From Anaerostipes sp. 992a (GTDB lineage Bacteria; Bacillota; Clostridia; Lachnospirales; Lachnospiraceae), in the NCBI RefSeq assembly GCF_001940245.1, contig NZ_MJIG01000003.1, forward strand, positions 282,001-346,000: a DNA stretch of 64,000 bases, in the 5' to 3' direction. A program made the translations under genes and the position numbers. Of the stretch, positions 16,508-24,801 are shown piece after piece (the stretch's first letter is position 1; every line of letters starts with the position of its first letter). Below the pieces are notes generated by a model. The model was not told the origin of the DNA and made no database searches. It was given only the letters and a program-made list of their open reading frames with translations.

Positions 16508-17287
16508 GATCTTTTTATAGTAGTCTGTGAGACGATCGTTTTTTACAGGGAAGTCTTTTCGTATAGAAGAAACATTATTTGCAATAGTGCAGGTAATGAG
16601 CCCATCTGTATGAGAAAGGCTTCCTAATTTTATGCCGTCTGGGCTGTAAAGAGCACTGTCACCGGAATAAGAAAGACTATTGATGGTGCCAACACAGTTG
16701 CAGGCGGCCAGATAGACCTGATTTTCGATTGCTCTTGCCTGGCTTAATACTTTCCAGTGGGAACTGCGTTTTTCCGGCCAGTTAGCTGCGACAATGATAA
16801 GGTCTGCTGTTCTGGAAGCAGCCTGAAAGATTTCAGGAAAACGCATATCGTAGCAAATAAAGGTGCAGATAGTGAAGCCATGATAAGAAAAGCATTTAAA
16901 ATCCTTACCTTTTACAAAGCAGAGATCTTCTCCGCCAAAGGTAAAGGGGTGAAGCTTGACATAATCGGAAAGAATTTCTCCCTGCGGATTTACCACCGTA
17001 TAGTGGTTTTCCAGTTTCTCTCCAGCAGGTCTTGCCCAGCCAAACCCAATGGCGATGGAATGATCCATGGCAGTTTGTTGAAAAAATTTCAGATTTTTTT
17101 CATGAGAATCGCCCATTTCGGAAGTGATATGAGAGATACCGGTCAAGGACATTTCTGGAAAAAGGATAAGATTGGAACCAGATGCTTTGGCTGCTCGAAT
17201 GTATAATAAAGCTTTTTGACTGTTTTTCTTCCAATCGAGAAACGAAATTGGAAATTGACAGATTGAAAGCGTCATTGAATGGGTCAT
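16502..17287 (-). CDS. Carbon-nitrogen hydrolase (nitrilase superfamily, omega-amidase-like)
   Basis: 261 residues with the Glu-Lys-Cys triad: Glu45 (LFPEMSLTG), Lys111 (YVKLHPFTFGGE) and Cys145 (FICYDMRFPE). The YVKLHPF.GGE and ICYDMRFPE motifs resemble omega-amidase/NIT2-like enzymes, which hydrolyse alpha-ketoglutaramate-type amides and repair deaminated glutathione. GGAGGT 6 nt before the ATG at 17287 supports the start. The gene is convergent with the Nudix gene. Confidence 0.85.
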   Translation of the reverse strand: MTHSMTLSICQFPISFLDWKKNSQKALLYIRAAKASGSNLILFPEMSLTGISHITSEMGDSHEKNLKFFQQTAMDHSIAIGFGWARPAGEKLENHYTVVNPQGEILSDYVKLHPFTFGGEDLCFVKGKDFKCFSYHGFTICTFICYDMRFPEIFQAASRTADLIIVAANWPEKRSSHWKVLSQARAIENQVYLAACNCVGTINSLSYSGDSALYSPDGIKLGSLSHTDGLITCTIANNVSSIRKDFPVKNDRLTDYYKKIL

Positions 17288-17450
17288 AGAAATACCTCCT
17301 TTCTATATGATCTTAGTCCGATACTGAACTGCAGATACCTTAAATCAGTGGAATTTTCTTTATTTTATCACGAAAATATGAATAAAAACAAGAAAAGAAG
17401 GAAAGTATCTATGGATTAAATTAATGAAATTCATGTATCAAATTAAGTAC

Positions 17451-17479
17451 TTGACTTTAGCGGGGGAAAGTATTATCAT
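17451..17479 (+). promoter_or_regulatory. Promoter of the HPr-like gene
   Basis: TTGACT (17451-17456), 17 bp, TATCAT (17474-17479). An ATGAAATTCAT palindrome lies just upstream (about 17424-17434). Confidence 0.6.
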
Positions 17480-17556
17480 GATAAAAAATAGATGAAAAAG
17501 AAAGAATTTGAACGGAATTAACTGTTTTTGATGTGCGCAATTTGGGAGGTGTAAGT

Positions 17557-17802
17557 ATGGAGGAAGTTCGAATTTCTCTACAAGATGTTAAAAGCATAGA
17601 AGAATTTACAAAAGCAGTTTCAGAATTTGATTACAGTATCTATCTTCGTCCGGAAGGAGATAGAAAAGAGACAAAGCTAAATGCAAAATCGATTTTAAGT
17701 GTAATGAGCTTGTCGTTATATAATAGGTTAGAATTAATTGCACACACCGATGATATGTCAAATTTATTGACAAGGTTAAAACCGTATTTGACAGAAGCAT
17801 AA
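17557..17802 (+). CDS. HPr-like protein without the active-site His motif
   Basis: 81 residues with an HPr fold signature: FDYSIYLRPEG and KLNAKSILSVMSLSLYNRLELIAHTDD align with HPr, and the regulatory-serine motif (Ser46 in HPr, KSI-x-x-VMSL) is kept. The phosphocarrier motif G-[IL]-H-A-R-P-A expected near residue 15 is absent, replaced by DVKSIEEF. It therefore should not carry phosphate in the PTS but could be a regulatory, Crh-like partner phosphorylated on serine. The ATG at 17557 follows GGGAGGTG; a longer reading from 17533 lacks an RBS. An intrinsic terminator follows and a group II intron sits behind it. Confidence 0.78.
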   Translation: MEEVRISLQDVKSIEEFTKAVSEFDYSIYLRPEGDRKETKLNAKSILSVMSLSLYNRLELIAHTDDMSNLLTRLKPYLTEA

Positions 17803-17809
17803 ATACATG

Positions 17810-17844
17810 GAGGGAATGATTCGTGAGGATCATTTCCTCTTTTT
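17810..17844 (+). terminator. Intrinsic terminator of the HPr-like gene, used as intron target
   Basis: An 11-bp stem (17810-17820 with 17829-17839, one G-T wobble), then TTTTT. The group IIC intron begins immediately after it. Confidence 0.88.
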
Positions 17845-19695
17845 GTTTGCGCGCCATGGGCGCGCTCTAACGGGTGAAAGTCCCGAACACGCCTAGGCAA
17901 CGAGGAAGTGTATAGCCGAACAGCAAGGGTGTCCATCGTGAGGTGGAATCTGAAGGAAGCTGTAAGCAAACTCTTGGTCCGACGGACAGAAATCACATAT
18001 AAGGCTCGGAAATACGGATAAGTCTGCAAAAGGAGATGAAGTCCAAAAGTTGCTGGAAGTACGAGTAAATGTGGCGGATAGATGAGAGGAAAGAGCGTGC
18101 ACCTTAAGCGTGGAGGTCTCACAGAGGTATCATCAGCCTAGTAACAACGAACTGTGAGAAATCAGCCGAGCCCATAGTAGTGAAGAAGTCTCTGTAATGG
18201 GGATGGAGTGAAGGGGCGAACAATCAATCAGTTTGAGTATGTCTCGTATTGCAGAAATGACAACATCTGCCGTAACCAATCGGGTAAAAGATGGTCAAAT
18301 CAAGCGAGACGGAAAGGAAAGAACGCATGGACACAAGTAATCTAATGGAGCAGATATTATCTAGTGATAATCTCAACAGAGCATATCTGCAAGTCGTACG
18401 AAACAAAGGTGCAGAGGGAGTGGACGGAATGAAGTACACAGAACTCAAGGAACATCTTGCAAAGAACGGCGAAATCATCAAGGAACAGTTGAGGACAAGA
18501 AAATACAAACCTCAACCAGTACGAAGAGTGGAGATACCAAAGCCTGATGGTGGTGTCAGAAACCTAGGAGTACCAACGGTAACAGACAGATTTGTACAAC
18601 AAGCCATTGCACAGGTACTAACACCAATCTATGAGGAACAATTCCATGACCACAGTTATGGATTCAGACCGAATAGGTGTGCACAACAAGCAATCCTAAC
18701 AGCACTTGATATGATGAATGATGGTAATGATTGGATTGTAGACATTGACTTGGAAAAGTTCTTTGACACAGTAAATCATGACAAGCTGATGACCTTAATT
18801 GGAAGAACAATCAAGGATGGAGATGTCATCTCCATTGTGAGAAAGTATCTTGTCAGTGGAATTATGATTGATGATGAGTATGAAGACTCTGTAATAGGAA
18901 CACCGCAAGGAGGAAATCTTTCTCCGCTATTAGCGAATATCATGCTCAATGAACTTGACAAAGAAATGGAAAAGCGAGGGCTCAATTTCGCGAGATATGC
19001 GGATGACTGTATCATTATGGTTGGGAGTGAAATGTCTGCAAATCGAGTAATGAGAAATATCTCTCGATTCATTGAGGAGAAACTAGGGCTTAAGGTCAAC
19101 ATGACAAAGAGTAAAGTGGATAAACCGCAAGGACTCAAATACCTTGGATTTGGATTCTATTTTGATTCAAGAGCACACCAATACAAGGCGAAGCCACATG
19201 CAAAATCAGTTGAGAAATTCAAGAAGAGGATGAAGGAACTCACCTGTCGTAGCTGGGGTGTAAGCAACAGCTACAAAGTGGAGAAACTCAATCAACTTAT
19301 CAGAGGATGGGTTAACTACTTCAAGATAGGGAGTATGAAACATCTGTGCAGAGAAATGGATAAACATATCCGATTCAGACTTCGTATGTGTATATGGAAA
19401 CAATGGAAAACACCACAAAACAGGGCAAAGAATTTAATGAAACTAGGCGTGCCCCAATGGGCAGCAAAGCGAACATCCTACGCTAAAGGGTTCGCAAGAG
19501 TATGTCGAGGTTCAGATGTATGCCAAGCTATAAGCAATAAGAGACTAACCTCATTCGGATTAGTCTCAATGTTAGATTACTACACCGAAAGGTGTGTTAC
19601 TTGTTAAGTTGATTGAACCGCCGTGTACCGAACGGTACGCACGGTGGTGTGAGAGGTCGGAATTTCTCAATCAAGAGAAATTCCTCCTACTCGAT
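17845..19695 (+). mobile_element. Group IIC (bacterial class C) self-splicing intron
   Basis: The 5' end (about 17845) and the GGGTGAAAGTCCCGAAC segment (about 17872) match Domain I of class C introns such as the Oceanobacillus intron. The intron-encoded RT lies in Domain IV (18327-19607). Domain V is clear at about 19611-19655: TTGAACCGCCGTGTACCG with GAACGGTACGCACGGTGGTG. Domain VI follows (AATTTCTC/GAGAAATT, about 19660-19684) and the intron ends near CTACTCGAT at about 19695. Position behind a terminator hairpin is the standard class C target rule. The ends are accurate to a few bases. The 5' end reads GTTTG rather than the usual GTGYG. Confidence 0.9.
18327..19607 (+). CDS. ltrA: Group II intron reverse transcriptase/maturase (class C)
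   Basis: 426 residues. RT blocks are intact: RRVEIPKPDGGVRNLGVPTVTDR (RT1-2), YGFRPNRCAQQA (RT2), DIDLEKFFDTVNHDKLM (RT3), GTPQGGNLSPLLANIML (RT4), YADD at residues 224-227 (RT5) and GLKYLGFGFYF (RT7); a maturase domain with KVEKLNQLIRGWVNYFKIG follows. There is no HNH endonuclease domain, as expected for class C. It promotes splicing and retrohoming. The ATG at 18327 with upstream GGAAAGGAAAG is preferred to an ATG at 18291. The frame is complete, so the intron may be mobile. Confidence 0.95.
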   Translation: MDTSNLMEQILSSDNLNRAYLQVVRNKGAEGVDGMKYTELKEHLAKNGEIIKEQLRTRKYKPQPVRRVEIPKPDGGVRNLGVPTVTDRFVQQAIAQVLTPIYEEQFHDHSYGFRPNRCAQQAILTALDMMNDGNDWIVDIDLEKFFDTVNHDKLMTLIGRTIKDGDVISIVRKYLVSGIMIDDEYEDSVIGTPQGGNLSPLLANIMLNELDKEMEKRGLNFARYADDCIIMVGSEMSANRVMRNISRFIEEKLGLKVNMTKSKVDKPQGLKYLGFGFYFDSRAHQYKAKPHAKSVEKFKKRMKELTCRSWGVSNSYKVEKLNQLIRGWVNYFKIGSMKHLCREMDKHIRFRLRMCIWKQWKTPQNRAKNLMKLGVPQWAAKRTSYAKGFARVCRGSDVCQAISNKRLTSFGLVSMLDYYTERCVTC

Positions 19696-19823
19696 TGTGT
19701 GTAAAAAGTTGGAAGGAATGGTAAAAACAATTTTAATTCATAATTTTGTAACATTTTAGAAATAATTTATTTCAAATTGGTAAAAAGTATGTTATAATAG
19801 GAACCGTTAAGGAGGGAACGCAC

Positions 19824-20483
19824 ATGAGGTGCAAGAGCAAACGTGTAGCAGCAATGATGATGATGTTGGTAATGGGAATGTCTCAGAATACGGCAGCATC
19901 CGTAATCCAACAGCCGGAGGTTGTCTATTATAATCAGGCAGATTATCCGGGAGAGTACTATGGAAGCAGCTCCATACAGCAGGCGGGGTGTGCGCCGTGT
20001 GCCATGGCGGTGTGTATCAGTACATTTACTGGGGAGAAGATCAGTGTCCCGAAGCTTTGTGACTGGGCAGTGGAGAATGGCTACTATTATGATGGTATGG
20101 GAAGTTCCCATTATATTATACCGGCAATTGCAAAAGAATATGGATTGAATTGTAAAGGAATTGGAACGAGTCGTGAGAAAATGCTGGAAGCCTTGTATAG
20201 CGGGAAGCTGGTAGTTGTCCTTATGGGGCCAGGTACCTTTGCAAGTAGTGGACATTTTATGGTATTGACAGGAATTGATCAGAATGGAAGGATTTCAGTT
20301 GCAGATGTGGGAAGCAGAGCCAATACGGCGAAAACCTTTTCTGTGGATAAGATTATGGAAGAGCTGAAAGATTATTCACAGGCGGATGGTCCAATGTGGG
20401 TGATTTCTCCAAAGGAGGAACAGGAACTCAGCGGGGCTTCTCAGATTGCTATTGAGACGCTGACACAGCGGTATTCTGAATAA
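19824..20483 (+). CDS. Exported papain-like (C39-type) cysteine peptidase-like protein
   Basis: 219 residues with an N-terminal signal peptide (KSKR then a Met-rich hydrophobic run, likely cleaved after AAS near residue 26). The C39_2 pattern is visible: Gln53 and Cys56 in QQAGCAPCAMAV, His in SGHFMVLTG and Asp in SVADVGS. It probably acts outside the membrane on peptides or cell wall; the substrate is unknown. A TATAAT lies at 19793-19798 and an AAGGAGGG RBS precedes the ATG. The dipeptidase gene follows after 24 bp and may be co-transcribed. Confidence 0.78.
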   Translation: MRCKSKRVAAMMMMLVMGMSQNTAASVIQQPEVVYYNQADYPGEYYGSSSIQQAGCAPCAMAVCISTFTGEKISVPKLCDWAVENGYYYDGMGSSHYIIPAIAKEYGLNCKGIGTSREKMLEALYSGKLVVVLMGPGTFASSGHFMVLTGIDQNGRISVADVGSRANTAKTFSVDKIMEELKDYSQADGPMWVISPKEEQELSGASQIAIETLTQRYSE

Positions 20484-20507
20484 TAGAGATAGAGGGATAA
20501 TAAGAGT

Positions 20508-21452
20508 ATGTATATCGATTTGCATTGCGATACTCTATGGAAATTTATGGAGGATAAGGGGCAGAGAAATCTGCTCCATAATTCTTTTTCTGTAGATATT
20601 GAAAGGTTAAGGAAAGGCAATAGTCTGCTTCAGTTATTTGCCTGTTTCGTACCCAGTGCTCAGATTGAGGATGGATATGAATATGGCATGAAGATGATTG
20701 CAATAATGGAAGATCAGGAAAAGCTATGGAAGAATCAGTTTTCTATTGTGACATCTATGGAAGAGGTTTGGAAGAATCATGGTTTGGACAAGCAGAACGG
20801 AATGCTGACAGTAGAGGATGGAGGTATGCTTTGCGGAAGGTTGGAGCGTTTGGATGATCTATATAAGAAAAGAATTCGGCTGATGACCTTATTATGGAAC
20901 GATGAAAATTGTATTGGGTATCCAAATTCCACAGATCCAGGTATTATGAACAAGGGATTGAAGCCGTTTGGATTCGAGGTAGTTCAGCGGATGAACGAGC
21001 TGGGAATGATCGTAGATGTATCCCATTTATCCGATGGAGGGTTTTGGGATGTTATAAAACACAGCAAAGAACCGGTATTAGCCAGTCATTCCAATTCCAG
21101 AAACTTGTGCAATCATCCGAGAAATCTTACGGATGAGATGGTAAAAGCACTTGCAAATCATGGAGGAATCATAGGTGTTAATTTTTATCATCGATTTATC
21201 GATGATGCTTTAGAGGAAGGATTGCTTGACAGGCTCACTGAGCATATTGTTCATATGAGGAACCAGGGAGGGATTGATCTGATTGCGTTGGGAACAGATT
21301 TTGATGGGATTACTGGTCCTTTGGAAATTCCAGATTGTGGGCAGATGGAACTTTTGTGGATGGCACTTCGGAGAAAGGGGTTTTCAGAAGCTGATATTGA
21401 AAAAATACAATATAAAAATGCAGCACGTTTTTTAAATGAGGTGCTGAAATGA
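20508..21452 (+). CDS. Membrane-dipeptidase-family enzyme (peptidase M19)
   Basis: 314 residues of the renal-dipeptidase (M19) family. The metal site begins with DLHCDTLW (His6, Asp8), continues with TVEDGGML (bridging Glu), DVSHLSDGGFWDV, PVLASHSNSRNLCNHPRNL and ALGTDFDGI. It is a zinc dipeptidase that may cut dipeptides, including D-amino-acid ones; no signal peptide is seen, so it is probably cytoplasmic. It follows the C39-like gene closely, suggesting shared peptide turnover. Confidence 0.9.
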   Translation: MYIDLHCDTLWKFMEDKGQRNLLHNSFSVDIERLRKGNSLLQLFACFVPSAQIEDGYEYGMKMIAIMEDQEKLWKNQFSIVTSMEEVWKNHGLDKQNGMLTVEDGGMLCGRLERLDDLYKKRIRLMTLLWNDENCIGYPNSTDPGIMNKGLKPFGFEVVQRMNELGMIVDVSHLSDGGFWDVIKHSKEPVLASHSNSRNLCNHPRNLTDEMVKALANHGGIIGVNFYHRFIDDALEEGLLDRLTEHIVHMRNQGGIDLIALGTDFDGITGPLEIPDCGQMELLWMALRRKGFSEADIEKIQYKNAARFLNEVLK

Positions 21453-21456
21453 GCGA

Positions 21457-21574
21457 GAACGAAATCATTCCAGTCAGCAATCGGGCTACGGAGCTTCCAA
21501 ATTTGATACATGTTTTCTGCCTGAGAAAACATGTAAGCTCCTTCGCAGATTGCTTTACTGGAATGGTTTCGTTC
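21457..21574. repeat. Large imperfect palindromic element after the dipeptidase gene
   Basis: The outer arms GAACGAAA (21457-21464) and TTTCGTTC (21567-21574), then CATTCCAGT/ACTGGAATG, AGCAAT/ATTGCT and GGAGCTT/AAGCTCC, pair around an inner perfect hairpin CATGTTTTC/GAAAACATG (21509-21517 with 21525-21533). The whole forms a roughly 118-nt rod. There is no T tract, so it is not a standard terminator. Confidence 0.7.
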
Positions 21575-21610
21575 TTTGTAGTGTATTAGCTTCTCCCATA
21601 TTCATCTGGC

Positions 21611-21653
21611 CAGATGCTTTTGGTAAAGAAGACAACTTCTCCGAAAGCGTCTG
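21611..21653. repeat. Second long hairpin upstream of ppdK
   Basis: CAGATGCTTTTGG (21611-21623) plus AGAAG (21627-21631) pair with CTTCT (21636-21640) plus CCGAAAGCGTCTG (21641-21653), giving an 18-bp stem with a 3-nt bulge and an ACAA loop. A 14-nt perfect palindrome, CATCTGGCCAGATG, overlaps its left edge (21603-21616). The remaining 21654-21837 is AT-rich with no gene seen. Confidence 0.6.
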
Positions 21654-21837
21654 CTTGAATAGAATTCAAATAAAAAAGAAACACATTAATTTAAAAAAAC
21701 ACAAAAAATTATGAAAAATATACAAAAATATGGTGCTTTTGTGAAGATTTAGACGGAGAAATTTGTATAAATTGTAGAAAAGAGATAGAAAAATGGAGAT
21801 TGTAGAGAAGAAATTGGTAAATTATTATAAAAAGTGG

Positions 21838-21866
21838 TTAACAAACTTGGAAAAGTGTGATAATAT
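21838..21866 (+). promoter_or_regulatory. Promoter of ppdK
   Basis: TTAACA (21838-21843), 17 bp, TAATAT (21861-21866). The strong AGGAGGA RBS lies at about 21900. Confidence 0.65.
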
Positions 21867-21913
21867 ATTGGTGATGAAAAAATAGAATGATAAAATGTCA
21901 GGAGGAGACATAC

Positions 21914-24547
21914 ATGACAAAGTGGGTATACTTATTTAAAGAAGGGAACGCAGATATGCGTAATCTTTTAGGTGGAAAAGGTGCAAACTTAGCCGAGATG
22001 ACAGGCTTAGGTTTACCAATTCCACAGGGCTTCACTGTTACTACAGAAGCATGTACGAACTATTATGAGTGTGGTAAAAAAATCAGTGATGAAGTAGAAG
22101 CTCAGATTTTTGAAGGATTAAAAACTCTGGAAGAAATGCAGGGCAAAAAATTTGGAGATACAGAAGATCCATTATTAGTATCTGTACGTTCTGGTGCGAG
22201 AGTATCTATGCCAGGTATGATGGATACAATCTTAAACTTAGGTTTGAATGATGTGGCTGTAGAAGGTTTTGCGAAGAAGACTGGTAATTCACGTTTCGCA
22301 TACGACTCTTACCGTAGATTCATTCAGATGTTCTCTGACGTTGTTAAGGAAGTAGACAAAGCAAAATTTGAAGGCGCATTAGATATGATGAAGACAGCAA
22401 AAGGCGCAAAATACGATACTGACTTAACAGCAGATGATTTAAAAGAATTAATCAATGTATTCAAAGGAATTTATCGTGATGCTTTAGGCGAAGATTTCCC
22501 ACAGGATCCAAAAGTACAGTTATTAGAAGCTGTAAAAGCAGTATTCCGTTCTTGGGACAACCCTAGAGCTATCTACTACCGTAGAATGAACGACATTCCA
22601 GGTGACTGGGGTACAGCAGTTAACGTTCAGGCAATGGTATTCGGTAACATGGGAGATACATCTGGTACAGGTGTTGCGTTTACACGTAACCCATCTACTG
22701 GTGAAAAACAGATTTATGGTGAATACCTGATCAATGCACAGGGTGAAGATGTAGTAGCAGGTGTTCGTACACCAGAGCCTATTACAAAATTAAAAGAAGA
22801 CTTACCAGAATGTTATGATCAGTTTATGAACATTGCACATACACTGGAAGATCACTATCGTGATATGCAGGATATGGAATTTACCATTCAGGAAGGTAAA
22901 TTATACTTCTTACAGACACGTAATGGTAAGAGAACTGCACAGGCAGCTTTAAGAATTGCTTGTGAATTAGTAGATGAAGGAAAGATTTCTCCAGAAGAAG
23001 CAGTATCAAGAATTGATGCAAAATCTTTGGATCAGTTATTACATCCTTGCTTTGACCCTAATGCAATCAAGATGGCAACAGAAATCGGTTCTGCACTTCC
23101 TGCATCACCAGGAGCAGCAACTGGTAAAGTATATTTTACAGCTGAAGCTGCAAAATTACACAACGAAGCTGGATTAAAAGTTATCTTAGTTCGTTTAGAA
23201 ACGTCTCCAGAAGATATCGAAGGTATGCATGCATCTGAAGGTATCTTAACAGTACGTGGTGGTATGACCTCTCATGCAGCAGTAGTAGCTCGTGGTATGG
23301 GTACTGCTTGTGTATCTGGATGTGGAGAAATCGATATTAATGAAGAAGAAGGATACTTTACATTAGGTGGAAAGACGATCAAAGAAGGAGATTATATCTC
23401 TATTGATGGTTCTACTGGTAAGATTTATCTTGGAGAGATTCAGACAATCCCAGCATCTATTAGTGGTAACTTCGATAGAATTATGAAATGGGCAGATGAG
23501 ATCAGAGACTTAAAAGTACGTACAAATGCAGATACACCAGCAGATGCATTGAATGCAGTTAAGTTTGGAGCAGAAGGTATCGGACTTTGTCGTACAGAGC
23601 ATATGTTCTTTGATGCAGAAAGAATTCCAAAGATTCGTCGTATGATCTTATCTAAGACAAAGGAAGCAAGAGAAATCGCATTAAATCAGTTAATTCCTTA
23701 CCAGAAAGGTGACTTCAAAGCACTTTATGAAGTTATGGAAGGAAGACCGGTTACTATCCGTTTCTTAGATCCACCATTACATGAATTCTTACCAACTTCT
23801 ACAGAAGAGATGGTAGCATTAGCAAAAGATATGAATGTAACAGTAGAAGAAATTGCTATGGCAAAAGCAAGCTTGCATGAATTTAACCCAATGATGGGAC
23901 ATAGAGGATGTCGTCTTGCAGTAACATATCCAGAAATCGCTAAGATGCAGACAAGAGCGGTTATGGAAGCTGCAATTGAAGTAAAACAGGAAAAGGGTTA
24001 TGATATCGTTCCTGAAATCATGATTCCATTAGTTGGAGAAAAGAAGGAATTAGCATTTGTTAAGAAAGTAGTAGTAGAAACAGCAGAAAGAGTAAAAGCT
24101 TACTATGAATCTGATATCGAATATCATATCGGTACTATGATTGAAATTCCTCGTGCAGCTTTACTTGCTGATGAAATTGCAGAAGAAGCAGAATTCTTCT
24201 CCTTCGGTACAAATGATTTAACTCAGATGACATTCGGATTCTCCCGTGATGATGCTGGTAAATTCTTAAATGCTTACTATGATAATAAGATTTATGAATC
24301 TGACCCATTTGCAAGATTGGATCAGTCTGGTGTTGGTCAGTTAGTAGAAATGGCAGCGCAAAAAGGACGTTCTACAAGACCTGATATCAAATTGGGTATC
24401 TGTGGTGAACATGGTGGAGATCCATCTTCTGTTGAATTCTGTCATAAAGCTGGATTAAACTATGTATCTTGTTCTCCATTCCGTGTACCAATTGCACGTT
24501 TGGCAGCAGCACAGGCAGCATTAGCTTATCCTAGAGATAAAAAATAA
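21914..24547 (+). CDS. ppdK: Pyruvate, phosphate dikinase
   Basis: 877 residues, the family's normal length. The N-terminal nucleotide-binding domain opens with GGKGANLAEMTGLGLPIPQGFTV; the swivelling phosphohistidine is His454 in GGMTSHAAVVARGMG; the C-terminal TIM barrel has MIEIPRAAL, FFSFGTNDLTQMTFGFSRDD and the Cys-containing GICGEHGG. It interconverts pyruvate + ATP + Pi and PEP + AMP + PPi, in many anaerobes a glycolytic enzyme. Codon use is strongly biased (many TTA, GCA, ACA, GGT), suggesting high expression. The start is placed at the ATG behind AGGAGGA rather than an upstream in-frame ATG at 21887. Confidence 0.97.
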   Translation: MTKWVYLFKEGNADMRNLLGGKGANLAEMTGLGLPIPQGFTVTTEACTNYYECGKKISDEVEAQIFEGLKTLEEMQGKKFGDTEDPLLVSVRSGARVSMPGMMDTILNLGLNDVAVEGFAKKTGNSRFAYDSYRRFIQMFSDVVKEVDKAKFEGALDMMKTAKGAKYDTDLTADDLKELINVFKGIYRDALGEDFPQDPKVQLLEAVKAVFRSWDNPRAIYYRRMNDIPGDWGTAVNVQAMVFGNMGDTSGTGVAFTRNPSTGEKQIYGEYLINAQGEDVVAGVRTPEPITKLKEDLPECYDQFMNIAHTLEDHYRDMQDMEFTIQEGKLYFLQTRNGKRTAQAALRIACELVDEGKISPEEAVSRIDAKSLDQLLHPCFDPNAIKMATEIGSALPASPGAATGKVYFTAEAAKLHNEAGLKVILVRLETSPEDIEGMHASEGILTVRGGMTSHAAVVARGMGTACVSGCGEIDINEEEGYFTLGGKTIKEGDYISIDGSTGKIYLGEIQTIPASISGNFDRIMKWADEIRDLKVRTNADTPADALNAVKFGAEGIGLCRTEHMFFDAERIPKIRRMILSKTKEAREIALNQLIPYQKGDFKALYEVMEGRPVTIRFLDPPLHEFLPTSTEEMVALAKDMNVTVEEIAMAKASLHEFNPMMGHRGCRLAVTYPEIAKMQTRAVMEAAIEVKQEKGYDIVPEIMIPLVGEKKELAFVKKVVVETAERVKAYYESDIEYHIGTMIEIPRAALLADEIAEEAEFFSFGTNDLTQMTFGFSRDDAGKFLNAYYDNKIYESDPFARLDQSGVGQLVEMAAQKGRSTRPDIKLGICGEHGGDPSSVEFCHKAGLNYVSCSPFRVPIARLAAAQAALAYPRDKK

Positions 24548-24632
24548 TAAAACGATCACAGGTGAATATAGGAAATCTTGTTTTTCATAATACTTGATGA
24601 AGGACGAGTCGGTTGTGGTTGATAAAGCAAAT

Positions 24633-24677
24633 AAGACCGGATTTCACAGAATAATTCTGTGGAATCTGGTCTTTTGT
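24633..24677 (+). terminator. Terminator after ppdK
   Basis: A 19-bp stem with two wobble pairs (24633-24651 with 24655-24673), TAA loop, then TTTTG. Confidence 0.85.
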
Positions 24678-24735
24678 GTGTACACATATCAGATAGAAGT
24701 AAAGTAGGTTCACTTTGAGGAGTGTACATATATTT

Positions 24736-24764
24736 TTGACAAAGATTCTAATATTCGGTATAAT
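24736..24764 (+). promoter_or_regulatory. Exact-consensus sigma-A promoter of the surface-polymer operon
   Basis: TTGACA (24736-24741), 17 bp, TATAAT (24759-24764). Both boxes match consensus at all six positions. Confidence 0.88.
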
Positions 24765-24801
24765 AAATTAAATATTAAGAGTAATTTTACGGCGGTGTAC
24801 T

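Noticed and set aside
17640-18122. 160-aa reading frame on the - strand over the HPr-like gene and intron 5' part
   Set aside because: It lies opposite a coding gene and the structured Domain I RNA of the intron; the product is low-complexity and resembles no family.
19767-20255. 162-aa - strand reading frame
   Set aside because: Antisense to the clear C39-like exported protein; no recognisable domain.
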